Positions 32,771-44,502 of a stretch of DNA of 64,000 nt are shown one piece after another (within the stretch, counting starts at the first letter, position 1; each line of letters opens with the position of its first letter). The translations under genes and the position numbers were made by a program. This DNA comes from Rhyacophila brunnea (taxonomy: Eukaryota > Arthropoda > Insecta > Trichoptera > Rhyacophilidae): NCBI GenBank assembly GCA_022495005.1, contig JAGYXB010000180.1, forward strand, positions 124,001 to 188,000, in the 5' to 3' direction. The notes beneath the pieces are model-generated. The model was not told where the DNA came from, made no database searches, and was given only the letters and a program-made list of their open reading frames with translations.

Positions 32771-33908
32771 TTCAATTGAAATCTCATGTTTTGAACGTCC
32801 TAAATAATTGTGAATTGACAATGTTTTTTTTATGATAACTTTTTACAGCCTCGTCCGGAAGGTAACCAACTTCCCTTATCTTTGTGTTCCCTAAGTGCCC
32901 TCGTTGGTATTATCACTTCAAATGGAGGTGTTATAAAAGTGAATTTAAAAAATACTGACCCCTCAAAATGTCAATGACACTCAATAATGATATTTTTTAT
33001 ACCCAATAGATTTAGTTTCGGCATCTTATTTTTTAGTGTTCACCGTATTTTATGACCCCTTCGCGCTCACGTTAAATATTGTCACAGCGGTGCTACGCAG
33101 CACGCGGGCCTCAGGGGGTTTATGATTGAGAGAGAGACTACCTACTGAAAAGTTTGAGAAGAGCGAGTTGTCACTAGGGCCGTCAAAAGAGTATGGGTAT
33201 TTTTAGACCGATATTTCAATACTTTGGTATTAATACATTTCTTATAATGCATTAGAATATTATAGCCATTCATTTCAGGGTAGTTTTATCGCCATTTTGG
33301 CTTTTATGTAATGTTTTGTTATAATATTCTTGGTTTGTTGTTCAGAAATATCTAATATAATATGTGAGAATCAAGCTGTGTCTGCATAAATCTGTGACAT
33401 AGGAGTCCTCTCAAATTAACATCATTTAATTATTTTAATGTACATTTTCACAAGCCGTCGGCGGTATCGGTGAGCAACATCAACGGCGAACAACTAGATC
33501 TCTATCTTTCACATCAAATAATATAAATAATTATGTTTATTATGCATTTCTGAGTCCGTTACCCAATACTTCATCTGGTTGACCGAAATTCGTGAGATAT
33601 TCAGTATCAGCAATATTCCATCGTGAGAGGCTTAATAAATAGTCTATCACGATTTTAATGAGAATTTCACCCCGTCTTGTCGCGTTTTAGTGCTAACATC
33701 GCGACTGGCGCGTTTGGAGTCGTTGGCCATTAGATATAATTAACGTGTTATTTAAATATGTGGCAATTAAAAGGTTAGCAGTGATTATGTTAACGCCGAA
33801 TATCTCACTCTGCTTTTAATTTGTATTGTGCAACTTTAGTGTCACTCTGTATCATCGTGCCTCGGGCTAAAATATCTACCCCACTATTATCTTTTATCAT
33901 TGTACCCA
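32771..33908. other. Non-coding stretch
   Basis: No gene recognised. A moderate-GC patch around 33060-33120 (CACGCGGGCCTCAGGGGG) has no repeat partner in the window. Confidence 0.35.
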
Positions 33909-34160
33909 GCGCTCGAAATGGAAAATTTTACGAACCGGAACGCTCGATAATTTTACGAAAATATCAACTATATTATACTATACTACATTAATTGTAAATG
34001 TGATTTATAAAAAAAAACGTGTGTTATTTTTTTTAATAAGTATATGAAATATCTAGCTCAGAGAGTCAAATTAATATTTCCACGAGACGGAGCGATAATT
34101 TTATGGATTTTATGAACCGGAACGGCGTTCCGGTGCGTTCCGGTCCATTTCGAGCCCTGA
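33909..34160 (+). repeat. Repeat F4, uninterrupted copy
   Basis: Ends GCGCTCGAAATGG and CCATTTCGAGCCCTGA are inverted. Subterminal ACGAACCGGAACG and GAACCGGAACGGCG are present. It lacks the hairpin insert of 24159-24492 and so shows the earlier state. Confidence 0.75.
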
Positions 34161-34756
34161 TTGTACCTATGTATTACCGTACTTGTGCCAATTTGATAAA
34201 TAAACTAGCAACCACTATCCACGCCATCATCAGTTTTCATCATTTACTTCACTCCCAAATATCGATCAATAATTAATACATTGTTTTGAAGTTAATAATG
34301 TGGCAATTGTTTTGAGTCCAACGTGACGTGTGTGGCACAACAAATATAATTAATATGTACTTACCGTCAGATGAGTTCAGATTGGATCAATGCTATTTTC
34401 AAAACTTTTCATGGCTAATTGATACTGTTAGTTTCAAAGTCGTTAACCACAATACATCGCCATTTTGAAATAATCGTAAAAAACCGCCAAAGCACATTAT
34501 TAGGACTGAAAATAGAATATATTGTTTTTTTCAAACATATTAGTAAACAATTACAAAAAGAAAATGGCGTAATAAAATGTTGTTTACGATATAAATTTGA
34601 AATCAATCATGTTTAAAATAAGTCGTAAAATATGAAAAAAAAATGGTTGCTGATGAATAGGTATAAACGACTATGTTTTGTTTATTGTACTCCGGTTTAA
34701 TGCTATTTAACTGGATTTCATATTTTATAAATATGCACACGTTGGAAAAGTATTTC

Positions 34757-34995
34757 CGACCATGTCCGATCCATATAAGATCACATGGGCCTCCACAGAG
34801 TGGAGGCTTGTGTTAACAGATTTTTTTTTACGAGAAATGGATGTCAGCCACTTGCTCAACCTATTAGGTCCATACTCTGACTCATACACAAATTGAAAAA
34901 CAATATATTGTGTACTTGTCAGACTCAGGATTCGTACCTGGGGCCCTTGACGCTATAGATACGCCGATGCTTAAGCCGCGCGGCCATAGAGGGTA
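34757..34995 (-). mobile_element. SINE1 copy
   Basis: Full-length match, from the tail CCGACCATGTCCGATCC to the head AAGCCGCGCGGCCATAGAGG, with a five-base insertion in the head and point changes in the B box (GGTACGAATCC). Confidence 0.85.
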
Positions 34996-35080
34996 CTATT
35001 TAGGTACGAGGGTAAAAATATTTAGAGAATCAAAATAAAGAAAAAAATATACTTACATAAAAAATGAAGGTTATTTTTTT

Positions 35081-35428
35081 AAGGCTCCTCAGCTGAGGCA
35101 TGGTCTAAAAATATCGTAACTATGCGACGCGCGGATTGTGATAATGACGCGTGCCGAACGGAACATAATTTGTCATGAAAATTCAACATGCGTCCATTTA
35201 GTGTTATGTTTATTGTTATATTCGTAATAATAATAATATTTGACATGTTTTCTTTTTCGAGTACAGGATAATGTTTTTAGTCATCTTTACACGATATAAG
35301 AATATATTCCTCCGACGCCATCACAAATTGACGTGCAAACAGGTCGACTATCGCCCTCCAAATGGCAACGCGGCCGAAATTTCATTCCAGATACAGTTGA
35401 AAATTATTTGCCGTTTCACTTATGTACG
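35081..35428 (+). repeat. Dispersed repeat F5, copy 1
   Basis: Shares TCAGCTGAGGCATGGTCTAA-type start, AATCCAACATGCGTCCATTT-type block, TTTTTAGTCATCTTTACACG and TTGAAAATTATTTGCCGTTT with 38297-38664 and, in part, 44136-44480, all in the same orientation. No open frame and no terminal repeats were seen. Confidence 0.7.
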
Positions 35429-35459
35429 CTCACACATTGTCATGAAAATACTGAATTTT

Positions 35460-35642
35460 TGTAATATTAAAATGTTTCGATATTTTTATTCGATACGATA
35501 CCGAAGCTAGGTATCGATAATTTTTATTCGATATGACATCCCTAATTGCCACTAAAATACGATCCACTGCCGATGGGTATTTATTTTTCCCGACTACGTT
35601 CCCGCCGTCCCCCGGGGGCGACGCGAACCGGGGGCTTTTTTT
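35460..35642. repeat. MITE end and GC-rich patch
   Basis: 35460-35545 holds iterated CGATA(T/C)...TATCGATAATTTTTATTCG words ending GACATCCCTA, reminiscent of the ends of MITE P. 35598-35642 is a GC-rich patch (CCGCCGTCCCCCGGGGGCGA) ending in a T run; origin unknown. Confidence 0.4.
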
Positions 35643-35879
35643 TCACTTACACATTTGATATTCTTCCTTTGTCGAATCCCTGCGACACTTGGAGGACCTT
35701 TGCGAAAAAGGTTGCCCGTAATTGAATAGTATGAAGATATCATGGCGCTGTATACGGATGGATGTATTGCTGGACAAATTGTAGAGCTGAGGATTAAATG
35801 GATCCACGGAAAAGTAAACAAGTCGAGCAAATTCGTATACGGTAATTTGTACGTAAAAAGTTCACCGCAGAATACTTAT

Positions 35880-36106
35880 TTAACATTTAATCAAATGACG
35901 AGTTCTTTGTTGAACATTTCACCGTGGAGTATATTTGTACGTATGATACATCATGTGGAGATGTCTTTACTAGGATAGGTTAGGGTTAATCTAATTGGAA
36001 CAGTACTATTTGCAAACTATCGCCGTATTTTGTAAGATACTCGTACGTACAAATGTATTCCACGGTGAAATGTTCAACGAAGAATTCGTCATTTGATAAA
36101 ATGTTA
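35880..36106. mobile_element. Foldback element PAL10
   Basis: Arms of 63 bp (35880-35942 and 36044-36106) are inverted with few mismatches: AATCAAATGACGAGTTCTT, TTGAACATTTCACCGTGGA, ATTTGTACGTA. Flanking words (TACGTACAACTTACATGTAA, 36164) are shared with repeat W near 27550, so this may be part of a larger W-type unit. Confidence 0.65.
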
Positions 36107-36308
36107 TACGAACTCATTTTTCACGTACTGCGGCGCACGAATAAGTGTCCCACGATGAACTGCATACGTACAACTTACATGTAACCAAGCAAATTGAATT
36201 GAAAGTTAAAAATATGCGATTGTAAATTCGACACAACTGCATTCAATTTACTTCTACTATACCCGGTGACGACTTGCCAAACTCTACTGAGCTGGTTAGG
36301 GAGTGTAT

Positions 36309-36826
36309 CAGTGGCGAAGGGTGGAGGTAGGCTGTTAAGATCCGACATAAATAGTGCATACTAAACTTTGTCAGTGATATACCTATAGGTACGTTTTTTT
36401 TTTATTGAAAACCAAGCCATAGTAGATAACAGTCAAAAAATACTCGTCTCCTCATAAAATATCTACGATGACATTAGATCATACATAATTTTGTGATATT
36501 TTATAGATTGAATAATATTTTTATAAATTATGGCTTGGTTTAGGCAGGGCTTAAGAAATTTAAAAAAACCGACCAACAACATGACGTGTAATATGTATTC
36601 TAAATTCAACGAAAACAAATAAGTATGACTGCAAAAGTGTGCACTTTTTTTGTCGGATCGACCATAATATACCTAAACTATTACGTTTTGTTTAGGCAGA
36701 GTTTAATTGCACTCCACATGCAAATTGTGGTCTTAGTTCAATAAAAACAAATGCGTATGACTAATAAAGTTTAATGTGTACTATTCTTGTCGGATCTTAA
36801 CAGCCTACCTCCACCCTTAGCAACTG
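36309..36826. mobile_element. hAT-type MITE sharing ends with 22461-23095
   Basis: Ends CAGTGGCGAAGGGTGGAGGT and, inverted, CAGTTGCTAAGGGTGGAGGT; further inward both read GGCTGTTAAGATCCGACA. No convincing 8-bp duplication was seen, so the superfamily rests on the terminus shared with 22461-23095. Confidence 0.7.
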
Positions 36827-36989
36827 TTGTCTACCCTTATTCTATTAGATGCATCAATATGTGGTATCCTAATCAAAATTGATGAAGAAAGTTTCAGTGT
36901 TTGTCGTAAGTGGACTTTTTCTATTAAATAAACAAACAAAAGTTTTTTTGAATATGGCTGGACAAATAACATTTTAACAAAAGGATACT

Positions 36990-37140
36990 AAACCACCACA
37001 GAGATGTCCTAAAATCCGCTGGATATACAACGGATATACGTGGCAGTAAAAAACTAGGGACCGAGAAAAGTGGATGAAGTTAGAGACAGCCTTCATACAG
37101 CAGTGGATCGATCGATCGAATCTTCATGAAGATGATGATT
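36990..37140 (+). pseudogene. RTE-like LINE C-terminal remnant
   Basis: A + strand frame reads KPPQRCPKIRW, then after one stop KTRDREKWMKLETAFIQQW. RDR-KW and AF-QQW are typical of the C-terminal tail of RTE/CR1-type reverse transcriptases in insects. It ends at a short GATGATGAT run, a usual 3' terminus. Only about 50 codons remain. Confidence 0.6.
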
Positions 37141-37526
37141 ATAGTAGACTAATTACTTAAATTTTAAGCGTTTAAGCTATACATATTAGTAGAAGCTATT
37201 CAAAATATAGCTTCAAATCATCAGAACACCATTTTGGATCCTCATAATAATATAACGCCAAAGCCTGGTTCAAATTATGCTAATATCTTAATGTCAATGA
37301 TTCTCTTAAGATTGAACATGATTATGTAATAATATATTTGTTACTAAGTGGTAACCAACGAAGTTTGACTATATAGAAGGAGTTCTATAAACTATTTCTA
37401 TTGTGAGATTTGAACGCATTCCCCGTATGAATAGTGCATCCGTTAAGTTGGCAAACTGCATAGAAATTATTAACATCGTTAAGTTGGCATTTCCAATTTC
37501 CTAATTCAAGCAATGGCTGCCATTCT

Positions 37527-37805
37527 TACCACGTTTTTATTAGCTCGTATTCTTGTTTGTCCAGTATAAATTTTTCTTGTGTGTCCAGTCCTAGCAACTA
37601 AATTATTAATATATATGTGCGTTACTATGGAAATAAATATGAAATGTCAAAATGACATTTCAGTATTATATATTTATTCAGTATTTCTATCAAGTACAAA
37701 AAAAAGTATTTATTAATACATAGAATTGTTAAGTTTATATGATTCAACAGAAAATTTAAAAACGTGGTAGGTATATAAAAATTTCTTTTTATATTGTAAT
37801 TATTT
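37527..37805 (-). repeat. Family R repeat, copy c (deleted form)
   Basis: Begins TACCACGTTTTTATTAGCTC and ends TATTGTAATTATTT; about 200 bp shorter than other copies, lacking the GCATCGTGTTCTGATATAT region. Confidence 0.7.
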
Positions 37806-37926
37806 GATATGCATAGTAGTTGTTAAGTTATTTACTTTCATTGCAATTACAAACAATTTTGTTGGATTTTTAACTGTGTGTTGTAGGAATTCAACGCTTA
37901 TCTACTGATCTATGATCTATTATTCT

Positions 37927-37952
37927 AATATATATATATATATATATATATG
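37927..37952. repeat. (TA)n microsatellite
   Basis: A run of about 13 TA dinucleotides. Confidence 0.95.
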
Positions 37953-38296
37953 AAACACCAAGGCCAAAAGGGCTTTTATCCTCGTCATCTGTAGTATTTG
38001 CGTTTGTATATCTACGAAGAGCTCACTGAGGGAAGAAAAAAATAGGAATAAATAGGGGTTACACATCAGTAGTTCCTCCTTCGAATTGAAGGAGTCAGCT
38101 ACTGTAGGAAAACAATAAAAAATATATAAATTAAGAAGGCTTTAAGAGCAACATTGCTCGTGGTCTCAAAAGCTTGGTGGAAATACTGGATCTTAATTGC
38201 TAAGATCTTTGATCGAATGGCTTGTGAAATCTGCTGTCATGAAGCTGTAGATTTTTTTAGAAAGTTTCAAGACGTGGTTGTAGGTGGTTTCTACGT

Positions 38297-38664
38297 TAAG
38301 GCTGTACCTCAGTTGAGACATGGTCTAAAAAGATCGTGGCTAGGCGATGGGCGGATTACGGGTCGCGGGTGCAAATGACGCATGCCGACCGAAATATAAT
38401 TTGTCATATAAATCCAACATGCGTCCATTTAACGTTCTGTTATTGTTCAATTAGTAACGATAATAATATAGTCATTGAAATGTTTTCTTTTTCAAGTAAA
38501 TGTATAACGTTTTTAGTCATCTTTACACGATTTAAGAATTAATACCCACGTCGCCATCACGAAACAAATTGACGTATTCACACCTCCACATTTGTTCTCC
38601 GAATGCCAGCGAGTCCAAAATTTCGTCGCGTCTATAGTTGAAAATTATTTGCCGTTTCACTGAT
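38297..38664 (+). repeat. Dispersed repeat F5, copy 2
   Basis: Closest to 44136-44480: TGGTCTAAAAAGATCGTGGC, GGGTCGCGGGTGCAAATGA, CCGACCGAAATATAATTTGT. Ends TTGAAAATTATTTGCCGTTT as does copy 1. Confidence 0.75.
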
Positions 38665-39489
38665 GTATCGTCTTAAGTATATATGAAGAGTGGTATCTGT
38701 GACCATTCTAATGCGCCGGCTAGGTATAATAGCAGTAACTTGCTTGCGCGGTATAGTGACTTGCCTGCGCAGTATTTATTTATTTAAGAAAAAAAAACAT
38801 TGTGGACATAACTAACAAATCTAAATTCAAGACTTCAAATTTTTACATATATATAGAGGAAGATGTTTTACAACGTAATATTTGGTTGTTTTAATTTTTT
38901 TTATTGGATAAATGTCGCTTATTCAAAAAATTCCCGCCGATATTGTTCCATTCGAATTTCGAACGCAAAAATAAATGACAATGACGAATCCGTCGATTCG
39001 GCATTACAGCAAGCGAGAAGTCTACCTATCCATTATTATTTATGGTCTGTTTTTTTTAATGTTTAATCGGTTTCAGATTATGCCACGTTTATTTATGGCC
39101 GTAAATGTGTTCCGATACGGCCCGTGCGATGTTTCGTACGTAACAGATTGGCAGGATTAAAAAGCTTAGAGTGGTTAATGATGGCGTCGCGAACAATGAC
39201 CAATGTGGACAATGTTGTGCGGGTTCCCGGCTTAAAGCCTAAACGCCTAAACGCCCTGAACAAAACACTGTAATTTTTGAATTGCGTAAACAAATGTGTG
39301 GAAACATGTTGGTAGTTGAAATATATAGGATGGGAGATGGGGGAATCCTGACGATTTTGTCAGGGCAATAGTTAATAAACTAATACTATCTACTGAAGAT
39401 ATCTACTTGACGAATTTGAATATAAACTATGGTTGATTGAGAATAAACACAATTAGAAACATAAATATTAGAAAAAATCTACAAAAATG
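38665..39489. other. Non-coding stretch
   Basis: No gene recognised. GGTATAATAGCAGTAACTTG and GGTATAGTGACTTGCCTGCG near 38721-38770 form an imperfect short direct repeat. Confidence 0.35.
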
Positions 39490-39566
39490 TTGGACCGAGT
39501 GGTCTTTGAAGCCAAAGCACTCACGTGGAAACTGAACGATATGAGTTCGAGTCCCACTTGGTCCAA
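39490..39566 (+). tRNA. tRNA-like sequence (pseudo-tRNA)
   Basis: 77 bases with ends TTGGACC and GGTCCAA that pair perfectly, extending inward to 12 of 13 pairs (GAGTGG with CCACTT). A-box-like GAGTGGTC and B box GAGTTCGAGTCC at 39542-39553 are present. No good anticodon arm was found. The flanks AGAAACATA...AGAAAAAATCT (39457-39480) and their inverse at 39567-39607 make a larger imperfect palindrome, as in family T. Probably a cassette, not a working tRNA gene. Confidence 0.45.
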
Positions 39567-39693
39567 TTTGTTTTTCTAGAATTTTTTATAATATGTGTAT
39601 GTTTCTGTGATTTTTCAAAATTGTTTTCTTTCTATACTTTTAATAAACAATCTAACAATCTTAAAACGATATTTATATTCAGTATTGAATAAA

Positions 39694-40143
39694 AATAATT
39701 ACAAGATAAAAATAACTTTTTATATACGTATAACGTTTTTAAATTTTCTGTTGAATCATATAAACTTGACTTGCTAGCTTAAACGATCAAAAATATTTGT
39801 ACTGATAGAAATAATACTGAAATGTCATTTTGATTTCCATAGTAACGCACGTATATATTAATAATTTAGTTTGCTACGACCCCAGCCCCTAGCAACCAAT
39901 AATAGTGGGTTGGATTACGGATTTCTTCCGAAATAACTTTTCATACAAAACAGATTTAACTGAAAATGAATTCAATTCTACTTAAAGATGGCTAAAAGTA
40001 TTAAAAAAATGCATTGGCATCGTGTTCTGATATATTCTACAAGTTTCAAATGTCTAGCTAATCGGAAAGTTAGTTAAAATCGATTGCAATATTTGTACTT
40101 ACCGGACAAATAAGAATACAAGCTAATAAAAACGTTGTAAAAA
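39694..40143 (+). repeat. Family R repeat, copy d
   Basis: Same orientation as copy a. With copy e (40372-40875, opposite strand) it forms a large inverted pair around a 228-bp spacer. Confidence 0.75.
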
Positions 40144-40371
40144 TGGTTCAAGTGTTGTACCATTCCATTTGAATATTTTTTGCGACTCGGATTTCGCCTT
40201 TCGGCATCTTCAGGCACTATGCACACTCATCAATAGCGAACGAACAATGACACAGAATACAATTAATTCTCGTTTACATAAAAATTAATACAATACAAGA
40301 ATGTGAAACCCAAGTGACGTCCTTAAGCAAATTATTGACCTTAAGTAGACTTAAAATTCCGTTCACTTTCA

Positions 40372-40875
40372 TTTTACAACATTTTTATTAGCTCGTATTC
40401 TTATTTGTCCGGTGGTTGTTTATCCAGTACAAATCTTGCAATCAATTTTTTACTAACTTTCCGACTAGCTAGACATTTGAAACTTTTAGAATATATCAGA
40501 ACACGATGTCAATGCATTATTTTAATACTTTTAGCCATCTTTAAGTAGACTTTAATTCATTTTCAGTTAATCCTGTTTTGTATGAAAAGTTATTTCGGAA
40601 GAAATCCGTGATCCAATCCACTATTATTGGTTGCTAAGGGGGTGGTCCTAGCAACAAAATTATTAATATATACGTGCGTTACTACGGAAATCAAAATGAT
40701 ATTTCGGTATTCTATATGTGTTTGTTTGTTGCAAAATAGCAAAAAAATGATTTGTTGACAATTGCCTTATTTGTCCTAAATTATTAATACATAGAATTGT
40801 CAAGTTTATAGGTATGATTCAACAGACAATTTAAAAACGTGGTATATAAAAAGTTCTTTTTATCTTGTAATTATT
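40372..40875 (-). repeat. Family R repeat, copy e
   Basis: Full-length minus-strand copy: TTTTACAACATTTTTATTAG to TTATCTTGTAATTATTT. Confidence 0.75.
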
Positions 40876-40931
40876 TAGTCTCAAATCGTATGCAAATTCG
40901 GTAGAAACCCTACTTATATAATATTATTTTA

Positions 40932-41190
40932 GGCGGTCCTCGTAGGCCAGTACGTAAAGCGCTGGCCTTTTATTCGGGGGCTCCGGGTTTGATCCCGGTG
41001 AGGTCATAATGTATTTATATGATTTTCTCAAAGCCTGGGTGTTTGTTATTGTTTTTACTTCTATTACTAAACAAATGTTTTACTACTATAATACTGTCAT
41101 TGCGCCAAATAGCATGTTGTATTGCTAAAAAGATTAAAAATATATATTAATCATTTACGACAGTCTTAAACAGATAAGTGTAATAAGAAC
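40932..41190 (+). mobile_element. SINE2 copy 1 (tRNA-derived)
   Basis: Head GGCGGTCCTCGTAGGCCAGT, B-box-like GGGTTTGATCCCGG at 40985, body TTTTCTCAAAGCCTGGGTGT, then a tail with GCTAAAAAGATTAAAAATAT shared with 32625-32730. Other copies at 52070 and 61962. Confidence 0.75.
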
Positions 41191-41204
41191 CTAGGAAAAT
41201 ACAC

Positions 41205-41366
41205 ATGTATAGGTAAATCATTATACAGTGGCACCATAGGCGATTTGCGCGTGCGTTGAATTGCTTGCGACAATGCCTGTTTCAATGCTAGCAAACAATA
41301 CCACTACAACTGCAAGCCGTATTTGCCGTACCCATGGTGCCACTGTAAAACGATTTACCTATACAT
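41205..41366. mobile_element. Small palindromic MITE
   Basis: Arms ATGTATAGGTAAATC...ACAGTGGCACCAT (41205-41236) and the inverse (41334-41366) match with two or three differences. The spacer is about 97 bp. It lies immediately left of MITE K copy 2. Confidence 0.7.
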
Positions 41367-41371
41367 CATCT

Positions 41372-41626
41372 CGTCTCTGTTCTGGCAGAACACACTAAAT
41401 GGAGAATACTAGTTTTGAGTAATTTGACTTTGAAGTTGTTAAAATGTTTGAAATGGTCTATCACGTGAGTTTATTAAGTAATCGTAAAAAGGATGACTTT
41501 AAAATAAAGACTGTTTATTTATTAAGAAGGTTTCCAGACGGTAAAGTTTAAAATAAGGAACATTTTGGTATAACTAACTCAATATGTCATTTTTTCGAAT
41601 TAGTGTCTTCTGCCAGAACAGTGACG
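41372..41626. mobile_element. MITE K, copy 2 (255 bp)
   Basis: Matches 10014-10265 in reverse orientation throughout, ends CGTCTCTGTTCTGGCAGAAC and, inverted, CGTCACTGTTCTGGCAGAAG. Flanks ATCT / TTCT are a poor duplication. Confidence 0.85.
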
Positions 41627-42159
41627 TTCTATTGACTATTAAAGTATTTCCATGAAACATACGTCCTGATAATAAAGGGACGCCAACTCAGGGGTTCGTC
41701 TCAAGCATAATGAGCATAGTCAAAGTGCGAAAATATTGAGTTGTCAGAAAAATAGTTAATAAAAAAAATAACCAATAAAATCTGTCTCTCATTACTCAAT
41801 AGGTACAATATTTCACCCTTCCCCATGCGATAGCAGATAGCTGCATTTAAGGGTAGATGGCTATCCAAATATTAGCACAAAGCGTTTGATATGCAAATGA
41901 GATACAGAGTGTCATGCAAAATCCAATGTTCTATGTCAAAGGAGCACAATGGATTTAATTAATACAGATTCACGTACATGGTGTCACACCATGTCATCGT
42001 CAAAACATAAATACATATAGATTTTAATTTAAAATGTATTATTATGGTCCATTGTTACGTCCAGTGGCGGTTCAGTGTGTGCGAATGCCCCGGCCGCTGA
42101 TCTATTTGAGGCCCACTACTGTGGAAGATAACCCAATCAATTTTTAATTAAAAAATGTA

Positions 42160-42515
42160 CATACATAATTTTGAAAACACTTCTGAGAAAATATATTATA
42201 ACCAATAGAAAAAATCTTTTTTGAAAAAGTAAGACAGCCCAAAAGACCCCGCAGAAAATTAAAATAATATGCGTTTAAAATATTTATTGAAATGTCAATA
42301 TTATTTATATTGAGTAAAAATAGGGCATAGCAACATAATATCAAACAATAATCTATGTTTTATTCAACAAATAATTCAGAAATTTTAAGAATTCAATATA
42401 CTTTATGGTACATACATAATTTGAAAAATTTTCAGAAAAATATTTAACTACCTACTAGAAAGAATAAAAAAAACGACACCCAGGGAGATTCGAACCCGAG
42501 CCCCCTGGGATTCAC
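42160..42515. repeat. Family T remnants
   Basis: 42170-42236 repeats the family arm (AAAACACTTCTGAGAAAATA, ATAACCAATAGAAAAAATCT) and stops at the point where a tRNA-like core would begin (AAGACAGCCC). A second partial unit at 42405-42515 ends in a tRNA-like scrap on the minus strand with GGGTTCGAATCTCC. Confidence 0.5.
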
Positions 42516-42516
42516 T

Positions 42517-42645
42517 ATGGGATTCGAAATGGAAAAGTTTACGAACCGGAACGTCCGACAATTTTCTGTAGATATTAACATAGTTATCAAATTTTATGTG
42601 TGTTTTATAAAATAAGTGTGTTAGATTTTTTTTGTTATGTGGCAT
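42517..42645 (+). repeat. Repeat F4, left half
   Basis: GATTCGAAATGGAAAAGTTT and ACGAACCGGAACGTCCGACA match the F4 left side; the right side is missing. Confidence 0.6.
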
Positions 42646-43129
42646 ATCTCGCACAGACGGGGCTCTAGCCTGGGGGCCCGGCGTGGCGAGTCGACCAGAT
42701 AAGTGAGATAAACACACATCACAAATTTGCTTTAATAGCAAAAGCAGTCACTATTTTCTATTTTCCTTCCATAATATTAATATTTTAAATTATGTAGTTG
42801 CACGATATAATTTTTAATTGTGTATCGATACTCGACAACTCCGTTATTCAAATGGATATATTAAAATATACAAAAAACACTAAATATACACATTAATTTT
42901 ACCGCGAACACCATTTGGAAAACACTACTGTAGAGCGTTACACTTAACGATATGAAGGGGGGGGCGCCAAAGATCCTAGCCTGGGGGCCCGATTTAGGAT
43001 TTGGGGCCCATGTTGACGACATTTATTTACAAAATAAATTAAGTACATATACCACTCCAAGGAAAAAAACGTGATTTTTTAAATTGAAAGTGTTCACATA
43101 ATTTCGGTTACAATATGCAAATTGTACGT
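42646..43129. other. Non-coding stretch
   Basis: GGGGGCCCG occurs twice (about 42673 and 42982), possibly in a degraded repeat. No gene was recognised. Confidence 0.3.
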
Positions 43130-43460
43130 AAAACACTTCACCGTGGCACAGTTCGCCGCGAGCTTTCTACCGGAAAGAAATGGCCGTATGTTATACGGTT
43201 TTCAATTTTATTAGATTCAATATTAATTCAATTCAATTTGCATAGTTGATTTTGGCAATATTCATGAATTCAAGAATGACAACCTAACCTAACCTAATAA
43301 ATAATCTAGTATATCGGCTGTTTTCAAAATTTGTTTGCTGCTGGCTTGCTGTAAACCGACAAGAACCGTGTTTTATTTAGACATGAATTTTATGTCAGTA
43401 CTAGACGACCCAAATAAGTTGGACGGTCTTATATGGCCATATATTTCCGTTACAACATTT
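43130..43460 (-). repeat. Repeat W, copy 2
   Basis: Opposite-strand partner of 27230-27600, with CCTAACCTAACCTAATAAATAATC and the GTTTTATTTAGACATGAATT block. Confidence 0.6.
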
Positions 43461-43602
43461 CACGGTGATGTGTGATACGGCGATCTGCATACTTACAAGT
43501 TTCCGGACAAGCATAATTTCACTGTCTCGAGAGTTGTTAATCTAGATTTAAGCTTTGAAGCAAAATGAGACTAATAATTTTCAATTCAGTAATTGTGTGT
43601 TA

Positions 43603-43723
43603 TGCCGGGTCCACACTGGCAACATGTCGCGCGACAACCTCGTTAAATTTTACGCTAATTATCATACTTATCGTAAAATTTAACGAGGTTGTCGCGCGAC
43701 ATGTTGCCAGTGTGGACCCAGCA
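43603..43723. mobile_element. Hairpin MITE family N, intact copy (121 bp)
   Basis: Near-perfect hairpin: arms of about 52 bp, one mismatch, starting TGCCGGGTCCACACTGGCAA and a 17-base loop. TTA is duplicated at 43600-43602 and 43724-43726. A 3-bp TWA duplication is typical of PIF/Harbinger-derived MITEs. Confidence 0.85.
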
Positions 43724-44135
43724 TTAGGTTAGGTTAGGTTGACAACATATTCACAAAATAAATTAAGTATAATTTATCACTCCTATAGATGAAATTGATA
43801 AACATTCTTACCGCCTCGAAAGTCTTAAATGTAGATTTCAGTTTTGGAGCAAAATGAGACTTGTTCCTAATTAAGTAGTTATGTGTTAGCTTTCTGCTCC
43901 ATTCCGTACGCGGTATTAACTCGCTAATGTGGCCTTTGTTATCATTCTGACAGATAAGCGGGTTAGGTAATTATTTCAACAACTGCGTGCTATACCTGTG
44001 GATGGAAACCTGCATCTAATTAAGAGTCATTGCTATAAATCCGCTTCAGGTGAAATATCAAAGGTGAATGCTTATTCTATAACAGAGAGAGAAGCTTCGA
44101 TATACCTAATTATTATTTTTAATTAACTGTTTTTA

Positions 44136-44480
44136 GTTAAGGCTATGCCTCAGGTGAGGCTTGGTCTAAAAAGGATCGTGGTTAGGCGATGCGTGGATTG
44201 CGGGTCGCGGGTGCAAATGATGCATTCCGACCGAAATATAATTTGTCATATAAATCCAACATTCGTCCTTTTAATGTTCTGTTTATTGTTATATTAGAAA
44301 CAATAATAATATATTCATTTACATGTTTTCTTTTTATAGTAAATGGGTAATGTTTTTAGTCACCTTTACACGATTTAAGAATTAATACCCCCGTCGCCAT
44401 CACGAAACAAATCGACGTGCATTCACGTCGACAGTCGGTCTCCTATTGGCGAGTACTGCGAAATTTCGGTTTTTCGGCGA
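44136..44480 (+). repeat. Dispersed repeat F5, copy 3
   Basis: Matches 38297-38664 up to CGAAACAAATCGACGTG, then diverges near 44425. Confidence 0.75.
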
Positions 44481-44502
44481 AGTTTGATAGTAGAATTGTT
44501 CC

